Shown piece after piece: positions 1 to 6,176 of a stretch of 12,058 nucleotides of DNA; position 1 is the first letter of the stretch; each line of letters starts with the position of its first letter. The stretch is from an uncultured Spirochaetaceae bacterium (GTDB taxonomy: Bacteria > Spirochaetota > Spirochaetia > Treponematales > UBA12059): contig CALKWG010000358.1 of NCBI GenBank assembly GCA_938004315.1, positions 1 through 12,058 on the forward strand. The letters run 5' to 3'. Both the position numbers and the translations under genes were made by a program. The notes beneath the pieces were generated by a model. It ran no database searches and was not told the origin of the DNA. It saw only the letters and a program-made list of their open reading frames with translations.

Positions 1-2
1 GG

Positions 3-1358
3 GTATACGAGCTTAACGGACGGGCGGCGCGCCCCGACGGCCGCTACGTACTCTACTGGATGCAGGCGGCCCAGCGGCCGCGCGACAACCCCGCCCTCTC
101 ATATGCGTCGGCTCTGGCCGACGGCCTCGGCCTCCCCCTGGCCATCCTCTTCGTCCTGGCCGACTACCCCGACGCCGGTCGAGCCCACTACGCTTGGATG
201 CTCGCCGGGCTTCGCCAGACGGCCGCCGAGCTAGGAAAGGCGGGCATAGCCTTCGCCGTCGCGCGCGGCGAGCCGCGGGAGCTCGTCGCGCGGGCGGCGG
301 CGCAGGCGGCGGCCCTCGTCATGGACTTCTCGCCCTCGCGCTGGGCGCGATCGCGGAGGGAAGCCCTCGCCGCCGCCCTGCCCGTCGCCTGCGTCGAGGT
401 CGACGGCGAATCGCTCATTCCGACGAGGATAGCCTCGCCTAAGCAGGAATGGTCGGCGCGGACCTTCAGGATGAAGATAGCCGGGGCGATAGGCCAGTAC
501 GCGGCAGCCGCCCCCCTGCCCGTTCCCCGCCCTCGCGTCCCCGCCTCGCGCGAGCTGCATGACGGCCTTCAAGGTCTCGTCGGCGGCGACGACGCGTTCT
601 TGGACGCCCACGGCCCCTACCCCGCGGCATATCCGCCGAGCGGGCCGGCCGCCGCCGCGGCCGCGCTAAAAGCCTTCGTAAGCAATCGGCTTTCAGCTTA
701 TGACGAGGCGAGGAACGATCCGAACCGTGACGGCGCCTCCGGGCTCTCGCCCTACCTGCATTTCGGCCAGCTTTCGCCGGTCGCGGCGGCCCGGGCCGCC
801 CTCGCGGCCGGCGAGGCGGCGATCGGCGGCGGTGCCGCGGCCTTCGTCGAACAGCTGGTCGTGCGGCGGGAGCTCTGCCGCAACCACGCATGGTACCGGC
901 CGGATGACTACGACCGCTGGGAGGGCCTCCCCGAATGGTCGAGGCGCAGCCTCCTAGCCCATGCAGCGGACCGACGCGCCTACGCCTATGGGCCGGAGGC
1001 CTTCGAGGCGGCTAAAACCCATGATCGGTACTGGAACGCGGCGCAACGCCAGCTCATGCGCACCGGTACCATGCACAACTACATGCGCATGTACTGGGGT
1101 AAGATGATCCTGGCCTGGAGCCGGGATCCGCGGGAGGCGTTCCGGACCGCGGTCTACCTGAACGATCGCTACGCCCTGGACGGACGGGACCCCGACGGTT
1201 GGGCCGGCGTCGGCTGGTGCTTCGGCCTGCACGATAGGCCGTGGCCGGAGCGTCCGGTCTTCGGCACGGTCCGGGCGATGGCGGCCTCGGGGCTTAAGCG
1301 CAAGTTCGATCCCGAGGCCTACGCCCGCCGCTGGCTGACGGATGAATTTGCATTCTGA
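3..1358 (+). CDS. phrB: Class II deoxyribodipyrimidine (CPD) photolyase, 5' end outside window
   Basis: Light-driven, FAD-dependent repair of cyclobutane pyrimidine dimers in the cytoplasm. The frame is open from base 3: the 19 codons before the first internal ATG (base 60) encode NGRAARPDGRYVLYWMQAAQ-type sequence, which is the conserved N-terminal block of class II photolyases, so the true start lies upstream of the window and the ATG at 60 is an internal methionine. About 451 residues are visible, close to full family length. Class II signatures are in the C-terminal half: VVRRELCRN, then THDRYWNAAQRQLMRTGTMH, the MRMYWGKMILAW helix, YLNDRYALDGRDPDGWAG, and FGLHDRPWPERPVFG. The assignment to class II rather than class I or cryptochrome is firm from these motifs. 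The stop is 42 bases before the glutaredoxin start, on the same strand, so co-transcription is possible. Catalytic activity is inferred from the family, not shown. Confidence 0.95.
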   Translation, partial: VYELNGRAARPDGRYVLYWMQAAQRPRDNPALSYASALADGLGLPLAILFVLADYPDAGRAHYAWMLAGLRQTAAELGKAGIAFAVARGEPRELVARAAAQAAALVMDFSPSRWARSRREALAAALPVACVEVDGESLIPTRIASPKQEWSARTFRMKIAGAIGQYAAAAPLPVPRPRVPASRELHDGLQGLVGGDDAFLDAHGPYPAAYPPSGPAAAAAALKAFVSNRLSAYDEARNDPNRDGASGLSPYLHFGQLSPVAAARAALAAGEAAIGGGAAAFVEQLVVRRELCRNHAWYRPDDYDRWEGLPEWSRRSLLAHAADRRAYAYGPEAFEAAKTHDRYWNAAQRQLMRTGTMHNYMRMYWGKMILAWSRDPREAFRTAVYLNDRYALDGRDPDGWAGVGWCFGLHDRPWPERPVFGTVRAMAASGLKRKFDPEAYARRWLTDEFAF

Positions 1359-1400
1359 GCGCTTTGCGGCTAGTATGCTATGCAAAGGAGCATGAACGGG

Positions 1401-1700
1401 ATGATCGAAACCCTGAAATTCGAGACCGTCGCCGGCGCTAAGGCCCAGCCCGCCGTCACCGTCTACGCGCTGTCCACCTGCGGCTTCTGCAAGCGCGCTA
1501 TGTCGTACCTCGAGGCCAACGGCTTTTCTTATCGCTTCATCTACCTGGATAAGATATCCCTCGAGACCAAGAACGAGGTCAAGAAAGAGCTCAAGGAGAA
1601 GTATAAATCCGACGTGGCCTTCCCCTTCGTCACGGTCGGCGAAAGCGACTACCTGGTCGGCTTCATCGAAGCCGATTGGAAGAAGACCCTGGGGCTCTAG
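1401..1700 (+). CDS. Glutaredoxin-like thiol-disulfide protein with CGFC active site
   Basis: Small (99 residues) single-domain thioredoxin-fold protein of the glutaredoxin/NrdH type. The redox site CGFC follows the first strand (VTVYALSTCGFCKRAM), and the cis-proline loop is AFPFVTVGE, followed by the substrate-loop-like LVGFIEADW. I chose the ATG at 1401: an AAAGGAG ribosome site at 1384-1390 sits 10 bases before it, but only one base before the ATG at 1392, and the ATG at 1380 would place the site inside the gene. The stop is three bases before the ferredoxin:thioredoxin reductase homologue, which indicates one transcript and probably a shared function: this protein is the likely electron acceptor of that reductase. 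It could instead be a general protein-disulfide reductant. Family placement is secure; the partner is inferred from adjacency. Confidence 0.88.
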   Translation: MIETLKFETVAGAKAQPAVTVYALSTCGFCKRAMSYLEANGFSYRFIYLDKISLETKNEVKKELKEKYKSDVAFPFVTVGESDYLVGFIEADWKKTLGL

Positions 1701-1703
1701 GCC

Positions 1704-2030
1704 ATGTCGGAGAAATCGATCGCCGATACGCGACGCTTCGCCGAGATGGTCGCCGCGAAGCAAGGCTGGGCCCTCAATCCCGACGCCGAGTTCACGGCGG
1801 CCCTGATTGAAGGGCTCACGACTAACTGGAACCGCTACGGCTATTACCTCTGCCCCTGCCGCGATAGCGACGGCTCTCGCGAGGCCGACGCCGAGGTGAT
1901 CTGCCCCTGCAAGGTCGCGCACGCCGACGTCGACGAGTACGGCCACTGCTTCTGCGCCCTGTACTTCAGCCCCGGCTTCGCCGCCTCCGGCGGGCAAGCG
2001 GGCGGCATCCCCGACAGGCGGTTTTCTTAG
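1704..2030 (+). CDS. Ferredoxin:thioredoxin reductase catalytic (beta) subunit homologue
   Basis: 108 residues with the three cysteine pairs of the FTR catalytic chain: CPC at 50-52, CPC at 67-69 and CFC at 82-84. In the plant enzyme these hold a [4Fe-4S] cluster beside a redox-active disulfide, and one-electron input from ferredoxin is converted to two-electron disulfide reduction. By that alignment C52 and C84 would be the active disulfide and the other four would bind the cluster. Two departures: the spacings are 14 and 12 residues instead of the plant 16 and 8, and the last motif is CFC rather than CHC, so the histidine next to the cluster is absent from its usual position (a His at 81 lies directly before C82). 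No variable (alpha) subunit is visible in the window. The ATG at 1704 has only a weak ribosome site and follows the glutaredoxin stop by three bases, so translation is probably coupled. Confidence 0.88.
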   Translation: MSEKSIADTRRFAEMVAAKQGWALNPDAEFTAALIEGLTTNWNRYGYYLCPCRDSDGSREADAEVICPCKVAHADVDEYGHCFCALYFSPGFAASGGQAGGIPDRRFS

Positions 2031-2045
2031 CCTCTATGCGGCGTT

Positions 2046-2088
2046 CGGGCCGCCGAGCTCGCCGATAGGGCGGCTCGGCGGCGGCCCG
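2046..2088 (+). other. GC-rich stem-loop between FTR gene and cysteine desulfurase
   Basis: Left arm 2046-2058 pairs with 2073-2088. CGCCGAGC pairs with GCTCGGCG, then CGGGC with GCCCG, leaving a three-base bulge at 2081-2083 and a 14-base loop. No run of T follows, so it is not a classical intrinsic terminator. It may be a weak or factor-assisted terminator, or an mRNA 3'-end stabiliser, for the photolyase/glutaredoxin/FTR transcript. GC-rich DNA makes such pairings fairly common, so confidence is limited. Confidence 0.35.
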
Positions 2089-2093
2089 ATAGC

Positions 2094-2123
2094 TTGCGGT
2101 CGCTCCCCGAGCCGGGGTATCAT
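2094..2123 (+). promoter_or_regulatory. Candidate sigma70-type promoter giving a leaderless cysteine desulfurase mRNA
   Basis: TTGCGG (2094-2099), an 18-base spacer, then TATCAT (2118-2123). The start codon at 2132 is only eight bases past the -10 box, so transcription would begin within about two bases of the ATG. There is no Shine-Dalgarno sequence in front of that ATG, which agrees with a leaderless message. Confidence 0.5.
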
Positions 2124-2131
2124 GCGCCCGC

Positions 2132-3310
2132 ATGAATACCTGCTACCTTGATTGGGCCGCCAGCGCCCCCCCGTATGAAGATATACTGCGAGCCTCCGTC
2201 GACCTGGCTCTCGAGCGCTACGCCAACACCTCGAGCGGGCACCCGGCCGGGAAGGCCGCCGCGGCCAGCCTCGAGGAGGCCCGGGCGCTCTTCGCCGGGG
2301 CCATCGGCGCCGCGGCCGAAGAGATCGTCTTTACTTCCGGCGGCTCGGAATCGGACGCGATCATACTCCTCTCCGCGCTCAACCGTCGGCCGCCGTCCGG
2401 CAAGGCCTTCAATATCGTCTTAAGCGCCGTCGAGCATAGCGCCGTCTACGCTCAGGCCATGCAGCTCGCCCGCCTAGGCGTCGAGCCGCGCCTGGCCAAG
2501 CCGGGGCCCGACGGCATCGTACGTCCCGAGGGCGTGGCGGCCCTCGTGGACGCCGACACCGCCATAGTGACGGTCATGGCGGTCAACAATGAAACAGGCG
2601 CGATTCAGCCGTTGAAGGCCATAGGCGAGGCGGCGCGCGCGGCCGCCGCCGCCTCGGGCGCCCGTAGGCCGCCGCTATTCTACAGCGACGCGGTCCAAGC
2701 CCTTGGCAAGATCGCCTTCAAGCCCGGCGAGCTCGGCCTGGACGCCGCCGGCTTCAGCGCCCACAAGCTCGGCGGCCCCCGCGGCATAGGCGCGCTCTGG
2801 CTTAAGCGTCCCATCGAACCCCTGGCCTGCGGCGGCGGCCAAGAGCGCGGGATACGTGCGGGTACGCATAACCTGGCGGGGGCCTGGGCCTTCGCCAGGG
2901 CGGCCGACCGCGCCGTAGCGGGATTAGATGAAGCGCGCGCCGCCGCGATCGAACTCGAGCGCCGGCTCGTCGAGGGGCTCGCTCGCATACCCGGCGCGAC
3001 CGTCATCCCCCGGGGCCGCCGGCCCGACGGCGCCGATTACAGCCCCTTCATCGTGAGCATAGCCTTCCCGGGCCTCGGCGGCGAGACGATGGAACGCGCC
3101 TTGGGCGACCTCGGCGTGGCCGTCTCTACCGGCTCGGCCTGCTCCCACGGCGCCAAGGAGCGCCGCGTCCTGGCCGCCATGGGCGTATCGGCGGCCGACT
3201 CCTTCGCGGCCATACGCGTATCTACCGGCCGCGCCACGAACGCGGCTGAAATCGATTTCTTCCTCGAACGGGCGGCGGAGCTCTACGGCCGCTACGGACC
3301 CGCGCGATAA
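2132..3310 (+). CDS. Cysteine desulfurase, PLP-dependent (NifS/IscS family), sulfur donor for ThiI
   Basis: Converts cysteine to alanine and carries the sulfur as a persulfide on an active-site cysteine. Length (392 residues) is typical of the family. The start is fixed by the conserved N-terminal block YLDWAASAP directly after Met. Visible sites: H102 in the EHSAV motif that stacks on PLP, N152-N153-E154, D186 and Q189 in SDAVQALGK, PLP lysine K212 in FSAHKLGGPRGIG, and persulfide cysteine C337 in STGSACSHG. The C-terminal IRVSTGRATN matches the family IRxSxGR motif. The gene ends 9 bases before thiI, whose ribosome site overlaps its stop codon, so the two form a dedicated sulfur-donor/acceptor pair like Bacillus NifZ-ThiI. 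No iscU, sufB or other Fe-S scaffold gene is nearby, which argues for tRNA/thiamine thiolation rather than bulk cluster assembly. That role is inferred from context; the enzyme class is clear. Confidence 0.95.
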   Translation: MNTCYLDWAASAPPYEDILRASVDLALERYANTSSGHPAGKAAAASLEEARALFAGAIGAAAEEIVFTSGGSESDAIILLSALNRRPPSGKAFNIVLSAVEHSAVYAQAMQLARLGVEPRLAKPGPDGIVRPEGVAALVDADTAIVTVMAVNNETGAIQPLKAIGEAARAAAAASGARRPPLFYSDAVQALGKIAFKPGELGLDAAGFSAHKLGGPRGIGALWLKRPIEPLACGGGQERGIRAGTHNLAGAWAFARAADRAVAGLDEARAAAIELERRLVEGLARIPGATVIPRGRRPDGADYSPFIVSIAFPGLGGETMERALGDLGVAVSTGSACSHGAKERRVLAAMGVSAADSFAAIRVSTGRATNAAEIDFFLERAAELYGRYGPAR

Positions 3311-3319
3311 GGACCGGCG

Positions 3320-4519
3320 ATGGACTCACTGTACCTGATTAAGATAGGCGAGATTAACCTCAAGGACGGCAACCAAGCCGAATTCGTCGCCCGGCTCAAG
3401 CGCGATATCAAGCGGCGCCTCCGCGGCATACCGAGTACGCTCGAGGCGAAGGAAGCCCGGTATTACCTCTCCGTGCCGGCCGAATTCGATGAATACGCCG
3501 AGTTCGCCCTATCGCGGACGCCAGGCGTGAACGGCTGGGCCAAGGCCCGGCGCTGCGCCAAGGACATGGCGACCGTTCGTCAGCTGGCGATAGAGCTCAT
3601 GCGCGAGAAGGCCTCGGCCGGCGCGAAGAGCTTCAAGGTCGAAGCCAGGCGTTCGGATAAATCCTTCCCCTTGGGCTCATACGATATAGCCCGGGAGCTC
3701 GGCGGGGCCGTGCTCGAAGCCTTGCCCGAGCTCCGCGTCGACGTGCACGCGCCCGAGGCCCTGCTCTACGTCGAGATACGGGAGCAAGCCTACGTCTATA
3801 CCGACGGTCAGAAGGGCGTCCGCGGCCTGCCCGTGGGCTCGGGCGGCACCGGGCTCCTCATGCTCTCAGGCGGTATCGATAGCCCGGTAGCCGGTTACAG
3901 GATGATCAGCCGCGGCCTAGCACTGGAGTCGCTCTATTTCCACTCGTACCCCTATACGTCGCAGGAGGCGTGGAACAAGGTACGCGACCTGGCCGTCGTC
4001 CTCGCCTCGTTCCAGGGCGGCATGACCATGCATACGGCCTCCTTCACGGAGCTGCAGCTGAAGATACGCAAGGACGCGCCCGAAGATAGGGCCACCCTCT
4101 ATCTCCGGGCCTGCATGGTGATGGCCGCGGATATGGTCGCAAAGAAACGGGGCCTCAATTGCGTCGTCAGCGGCGAGAGCCTCGGCCAGGTGGCGAGCCA
4201 GACCGCCGAGAACATGCGCTTCACCGGCTCCTATTCAGACTTCGCCATCCTCCGCCCCCTGGCCGGCACGGACAAGGAAGATACCGTCCGGACCGCTAGG
4301 GAGATAGGCAGCTTCGAGCTTTCGATCCTGCCGTATGAGGACTGCTGCGTTCTCTTCAGCCCGAAGCACCCCGTGCTCAAGGCCCGCTATGAAAGCGAAA
4401 AGGCGGCCTTCGACTCCCTGGGCTTCAGGGAGCTCGTAGCCGCCTCCGTAGACGCGATCGAGACCATTGAGCTCGATTATCCGGGTCCTAAAGGCTTACC
4501 GAAAGCACCTCGCCGATAA
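3320..4519 (+). CDS. thiI: tRNA sulfurtransferase / thiazole-forming sulfur carrier ThiI, without rhodanese domain
   Basis: Adenylates U8 of tRNA and replaces its oxygen with sulfur to make 4-thiouridine; in many bacteria it also serves thiamine thiazole synthesis. 399 residues: a ferredoxin-like N-terminal domain and THUMP tRNA-binding region (about 1-165), then the PP-loop ATP pyrophosphatase domain with SGGIDS at 183-188 and the ThiI signature GESLGQVASQTAENM at 285-299. C343, in DCCVLFSPKHP, aligns with the conserved cysteine of the PP-loop domain; C342 beside it is extra. The E. coli protein carries a further C-terminal rhodanese domain with the persulfide cysteine, absent here as in Bacillus-type ThiI, so sulfur is probably handed over directly by the adjacent desulfurase. 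Ribosome site AAGGA at 3309-3313 lies 6 bases before the ATG and overlaps the upstream stop. The last 32 bases overlap the convergent thioredoxin gene. Confidence 0.95.
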   Translation: MDSLYLIKIGEINLKDGNQAEFVARLKRDIKRRLRGIPSTLEAKEARYYLSVPAEFDEYAEFALSRTPGVNGWAKARRCAKDMATVRQLAIELMREKASAGAKSFKVEARRSDKSFPLGSYDIARELGGAVLEALPELRVDVHAPEALLYVEIREQAYVYTDGQKGVRGLPVGSGGTGLLMLSGGIDSPVAGYRMISRGLALESLYFHSYPYTSQEAWNKVRDLAVVLASFQGGMTMHTASFTELQLKIRKDAPEDRATLYLRACMVMAADMVAKKRGLNCVVSGESLGQVASQTAENMRFTGSYSDFAILRPLAGTDKEDTVRTAREIGSFELSILPYEDCCVLFSPKHPVLKARYESEKAAFDSLGFRELVAASVDAIETIELDYPGPKGLPKAPRR

Positions 4520-4847
4520 TCCGCTCGAATTCTTTCTCGGGGAGCGCGCCCATGACGACCCGCGGCTCGCCCTCCTTGGGGATGAACAACAGGGTCGGGA
4601 TGCTCTGCACGCCGAACATCCCGGCTAGCTCCTGCTCCGCCTCGGTGTCGACCTTATAGATGGAAAGCTTCCCGTCGTACTTCTTGGCGAGCTTATCCAA
4701 GACCGGGGCGACCATCTTACACGGGCCGCACCAGTCGGCGTAAAAATCGACGATGGCCGGCAGCTCGCCGCGATACTTCCATTCCTTCTCGTTCTCATAA
4801 TCGAAGATCTTGTCTTTAAAAGTTCCTAAGGTCAGTAGTTCAGGCAT
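4488..4847 (-). CDS. Thioredoxin
   Basis: 119-residue cytoplasmic thioredoxin with active site WCGPCK (WCGPC at residues 39-43) and cis-proline P84 in VQSIPTLLF. The strand before the site reads PAIVDFYADWCGPC, as in classical Trx. I chose the ATG at 4847 because AAAAGGAG lies 6 bases upstream on the minus strand; an in-frame TTG at 4868 would put the ribosome site inside the reading frame. The N terminus has about 15 more residues than E. coli Trx before the conserved core (FKDKIFDYENEKEWKYRGEL), including an inserted charged stretch. The 3' end runs 32 bases into the convergent thiI gene. It is divergent from the CxxC protein at 4979. The role as general disulfide reductant is known for the family. 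I cannot tell from sequence whether it is reduced by thioredoxin reductase or by the FTR homologue at 1704. Confidence 0.95.
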   Translation of the reverse strand: MPELLTLGTFKDKIFDYENEKEWKYRGELPAIVDFYADWCGPCKMVAPVLDKLAKKYDGKLSIYKVDTEAEQELAGMFGVQSIPTLLFIPKEGEPRVVMGALPEKEFERIIGEVLSVSL

Positions 4848-4978
4848 CACGTGCTCCTTTTCTGTCAAGTCGAGTTTAATATATAGTTTTTCTTATATTT
4901 CGACTAGTCTCAGGCCTCGCCAATCTGAGCTTTTTCAGTCATACTGCGCACGAAACCATGCCCGACGGAGGAAGCCCG
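4848..4978. promoter_or_regulatory. AT-rich divergent intergenic region between thioredoxin and CxxC protein
   Basis: A 131-base gap with a sharply AT-rich core (about 4875-4900, containing TATATAG and TTATATTT) in otherwise GC-rich DNA, as expected for back-to-back promoters. I cannot assign a convincing -35/-10 pair for either gene. Next to the AT core are an 8-base palindrome GACTAGTC (4902-4909) and an inverted repeat CTCAG (4909-4913) / CTGAG (4925-4929) with an 11-base spacer, which could be an operator. These are short and could be chance. Confidence 0.4.
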
Positions 4979-5350
4979 ATGAGCGATGAGAAATCCATAT
5001 TCGATAAGACCATAGCCGAATGGCAGGCTGAGCGGGAAACCTTAAACGAGATAGTCTTGCGCGACGCGCCTTTGGAGCTCAAGCGCTATTTCAGCCTGGA
5101 CGGCCAAACGTATCGCGAGGGCGCCCTGGACGCTAAGACCAAGGAGCTCCTCGGCCTCGTGGCGAGCCTCGTGCTGCGCTGCGACGACTGCATTCTTTAC
5201 CACACGATACGCTGCCATGAAGAAGGCGTCGCGGCGGCCGCGTTCAGGGAGGCCTGCACCATAGGCCTCGTAGTCGGCGGCTCCATCGTCATACCCCACC
5301 TGCGCCGCGCCATGGCCCGCTGGGACGAGCTGGAGGCGACCGGTAAATAG
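4979..5350 (+). CDS. Carboxymuconolactone decarboxylase/AhpD-like CxxC protein
   Basis: 123-residue all-alpha protein of the CMD family. It carries the AhpD-type redox motif CDDCILYH (C68, C71, H75) with an upstream glutamate E56 in AKTKELLGL, the arrangement that in AhpD forms a proton relay for peroxidase/disulfide-reductase activity. The start at 4979 is supported by GGAGGA at 4967-4972, 6 bases upstream; the earlier in-frame ATG at 4958 would swallow that ribosome site. The segment after the motif (CHEEGVAAAAFREACTIGLVVGGSIVIPHLRRA) matches the second helical part of the family. No ahpC is adjacent. Divergence from thioredoxin suggests a shared thiol-redox role, but some CMD proteins are decarboxylases, and those usually lack the CxxC, which favours redox function here. 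Exact substrate unknown. Confidence 0.88.
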   Translation: MSDEKSIFDKTIAEWQAERETLNEIVLRDAPLELKRYFSLDGQTYREGALDAKTKELLGLVASLVLRCDDCILYHTIRCHEEGVAAAAFREACTIGLVVGGSIVIPHLRRAMARWDELEATGK

Positions 5351-5376
5351 GCTGACTTGAAACGGTGAAAATGCGA

Positions 5377-5402
5377 CGAGGCCGCCCGAAAGGGCGGCCT
5401 CG
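5377..5402. terminator. Probable bidirectional terminator hairpin between convergent genes
   Basis: Perfect 11-bp stem (5377-5387 with 5392-5402) around a GAAA loop, lying between the stop of the CMD-like gene (plus) and the stop of the outer-membrane protein (minus). T-tracts are weak on both sides: CTTGT on plus, and TTTT after a 5-base gap on minus. The GC-rich core (GGCCGCCC) is nearly identical to the flaA terminator at 7560-7579. Confidence 0.75.
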
Positions 5403-5429
5403 CTTGTAATCAGCGTAGTCTAAAAAAAA

Positions 5430-5903
5430 CTAGAAGCGCACGCGAGCGCCGAACTCGGCGCCGAGGCCGAGGTTAACCGTCGGGATCACGGCGATAGCCA
5501 GGACGGGCGCGAAGAAGAGCTCAAACTTGCGGATGGGCCAGAACTGCAGGCCCACGGGGATGCGGAAGCCGAAGTCCACCTGAGCCTCGCCGCCGCCGGT
5601 GCCGATGCCGGCATAGAGGCCGGCGCCCAGGAAGTAGCTTAGGTTGGCCGCCAGGCCCTCGGCGTCGATGATGTAGTAATCGACAGAGGCGTTGATGCGC
5701 TCGGCCGTAAGGTTGTACTGCAGGCCGACGACGGGGAAGCTGGCCCACTTCAGGGAGAGGCCGACGCCGCCGCCCAGCTTACCGGCGGTGGAGCCTAAAG
5801 TACCGTACACGCCGAAGCCGGTGAGCCCCAAGGGGCCGGCGGCGAACGCGCTACCCGCCCCGACCAGGGACAGGATCAACATGATAACTGCAATCTTTTT
5901 CAC
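5430..5903 (-). CDS. Small secreted outer-membrane beta-barrel protein, family not recognised
   Basis: 157 residues. The N terminus (MKKIAVIMLILSLVGAGSAFA, cut predicted after A21) is a standard Sec signal peptide. The rest is glycine-rich, with alternating hydrophobic stretches such as VGLSLKWASFPVVGLQYNLTA and FELFFAPVLAIAVIP, and it ends in RVRF, a terminal phenylalanine of the type recognised by the BAM machinery. This fits a six- to eight-strand barrel. It starts with GTG at 5903, with AGGAGG four bases upstream on the minus strand. Its sigma70 promoter is at 5934-5962, preceded by a spaced repeat pair. All 11 isoleucines use ATC or ATT, none ATA, as in flaA, which suggests high expression. 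The stop codon is followed directly by eight T (5429-5422), and an inverted repeat GCGCCG/CGGCGC (5446-5461) lies within the last codons; a hairpin terminator follows at 5377-5402. Function unknown; a porin or surface adhesin role would be a guess. Confidence 0.85.
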   Translation of the reverse strand: MKKIAVIMLILSLVGAGSAFAAGPLGLTGFGVYGTLGSTAGKLGGGVGLSLKWASFPVVGLQYNLTAERINASVDYYIIDAEGLAANLSYFLGAGLYAGIGTGGGEAQVDFGFRIPVGLQFWPIRKFELFFAPVLAIAVIPTVNLGLGAEFGARVRF

Positions 5904-5933
5904 GGTTCCTCCTACGAGTTAGAATCGATAACT

Positions 5934-5962
5934 ATAGTAGTGCGAACGGCCATAAAAGTCAA
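5934..5962 (-). promoter_or_regulatory. Sigma70 promoter of the outer-membrane protein gene
   Basis: On the minus strand: TTGACT (5962-5957), a 17-base spacer, TACTAT (5939-5934), optimal spacing and near-consensus boxes. The start of transcription should be near 5927, leaving a leader of about 23 bases that contains the AGGAGG ribosome site. Confidence 0.8.
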
Positions 5963-5964
5963 AA

Positions 5965-6017
5965 GCCAGGTGACACTTTTATCATTATTGTCTCCGAGCC
6001 CGCTATGCCAGGCGACA
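5965..6017 (-). repeat. Two direct 11-base repeats upstream of the outer-membrane protein promoter
   Basis: On the minus strand, TGTCGCCTGGC (6017-6007) and TGTCACCTGGC (5975-5965) differ at one base and are 42 bases apart, four helical turns. The nearer copy ends two bases before the -35 box. Their centres fall near -43 and -85 from the predicted transcription start, where activator sites commonly lie. An activator-binding role is an inference. Confidence 0.5.
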
Positions 6018-6048
6018 AAAAAAGCCTTACGCATGCCGCGCAAGGCTT
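6017..6048 (-). terminator. Intrinsic terminator of tRNA-Glu
   Basis: On the minus strand, starting three bases after the tRNA discriminator: an 11-bp stem, AAGCCTT pairing with AAGGCTT and extended inward by GCGC pairing with GCGT (one G-T pair), a 5-base loop GGCAT, and a run of T reaching seven with the stem's last bases (6023-6017). It closes a single-gene tRNA transcript ahead of the outer-membrane protein promoter. Confidence 0.9.
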
Positions 6049-6050
6049 AA

Positions 6051-6122
<72 letters not shown>

Positions 6123-6137
6123 TTGATCGATGGGCTT

Positions 6138-6167
6138 ACCTTAGCAACAATGAGGCGCCTTTGTCAA
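6138..6167 (-). promoter_or_regulatory. Promoter of tRNA-Glu
   Basis: On the minus strand: consensus -35 TTGACA (6167-6162), an 18-base spacer, and a weaker -10 TAAGGT (6143-6138). The predicted start is near 6131, about nine bases before the mature tRNA. A strong -35 with a modest -10 is plausible for a growth-controlled stable-RNA promoter, but the -10 match is only three of six. Confidence 0.65.
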
Positions 6168-6176
6168 GAATAGGCC

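Noticed and set aside
60..62. ATG at 60 as the start of the photolyase
   Set aside because: The 19 codons before it match the conserved class II photolyase N terminus, so the gene starts left of the window.
1347..1379. Promoter for the glutaredoxin gene (TTGCAT with TATGCT)
   Set aside because: The spacer is about 20 bases, outside the working range; read-through from the photolyase gene is simpler.
1380..1394. Starts at 1380 or 1392 for the glutaredoxin-like gene
   Set aside because: The AAAGGAG ribosome site at 1384-1390 lies after the first and one base before the second; only the ATG at 1401 has workable spacing.
954..1997. Long minus-strand open frame (347 codons) opposite the photolyase, glutaredoxin and FTR genes
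   Set aside because: It is antisense to three genes with firm family motifs, has no recognisable domain, no ribosome site, and spans gene boundaries; long antisense frames are common in GC-rich DNA.
5377..5402. CRISPR-like or mobile-element repeat from the recurring GGCCGCCC hairpin
   Set aside because: Only two copies, both at gene ends with terminator geometry; no spacers, no target duplications, no transposase.
5422..5461. GCGCCG/CGGCGC inverted repeat followed by eight T as an intrinsic terminator at the very end of the outer-membrane protein gene
   Set aside because: Sixteen bases separate the stem from the T-run, too far for a standard terminator; the hairpin at 5377-5402 is the better candidate.
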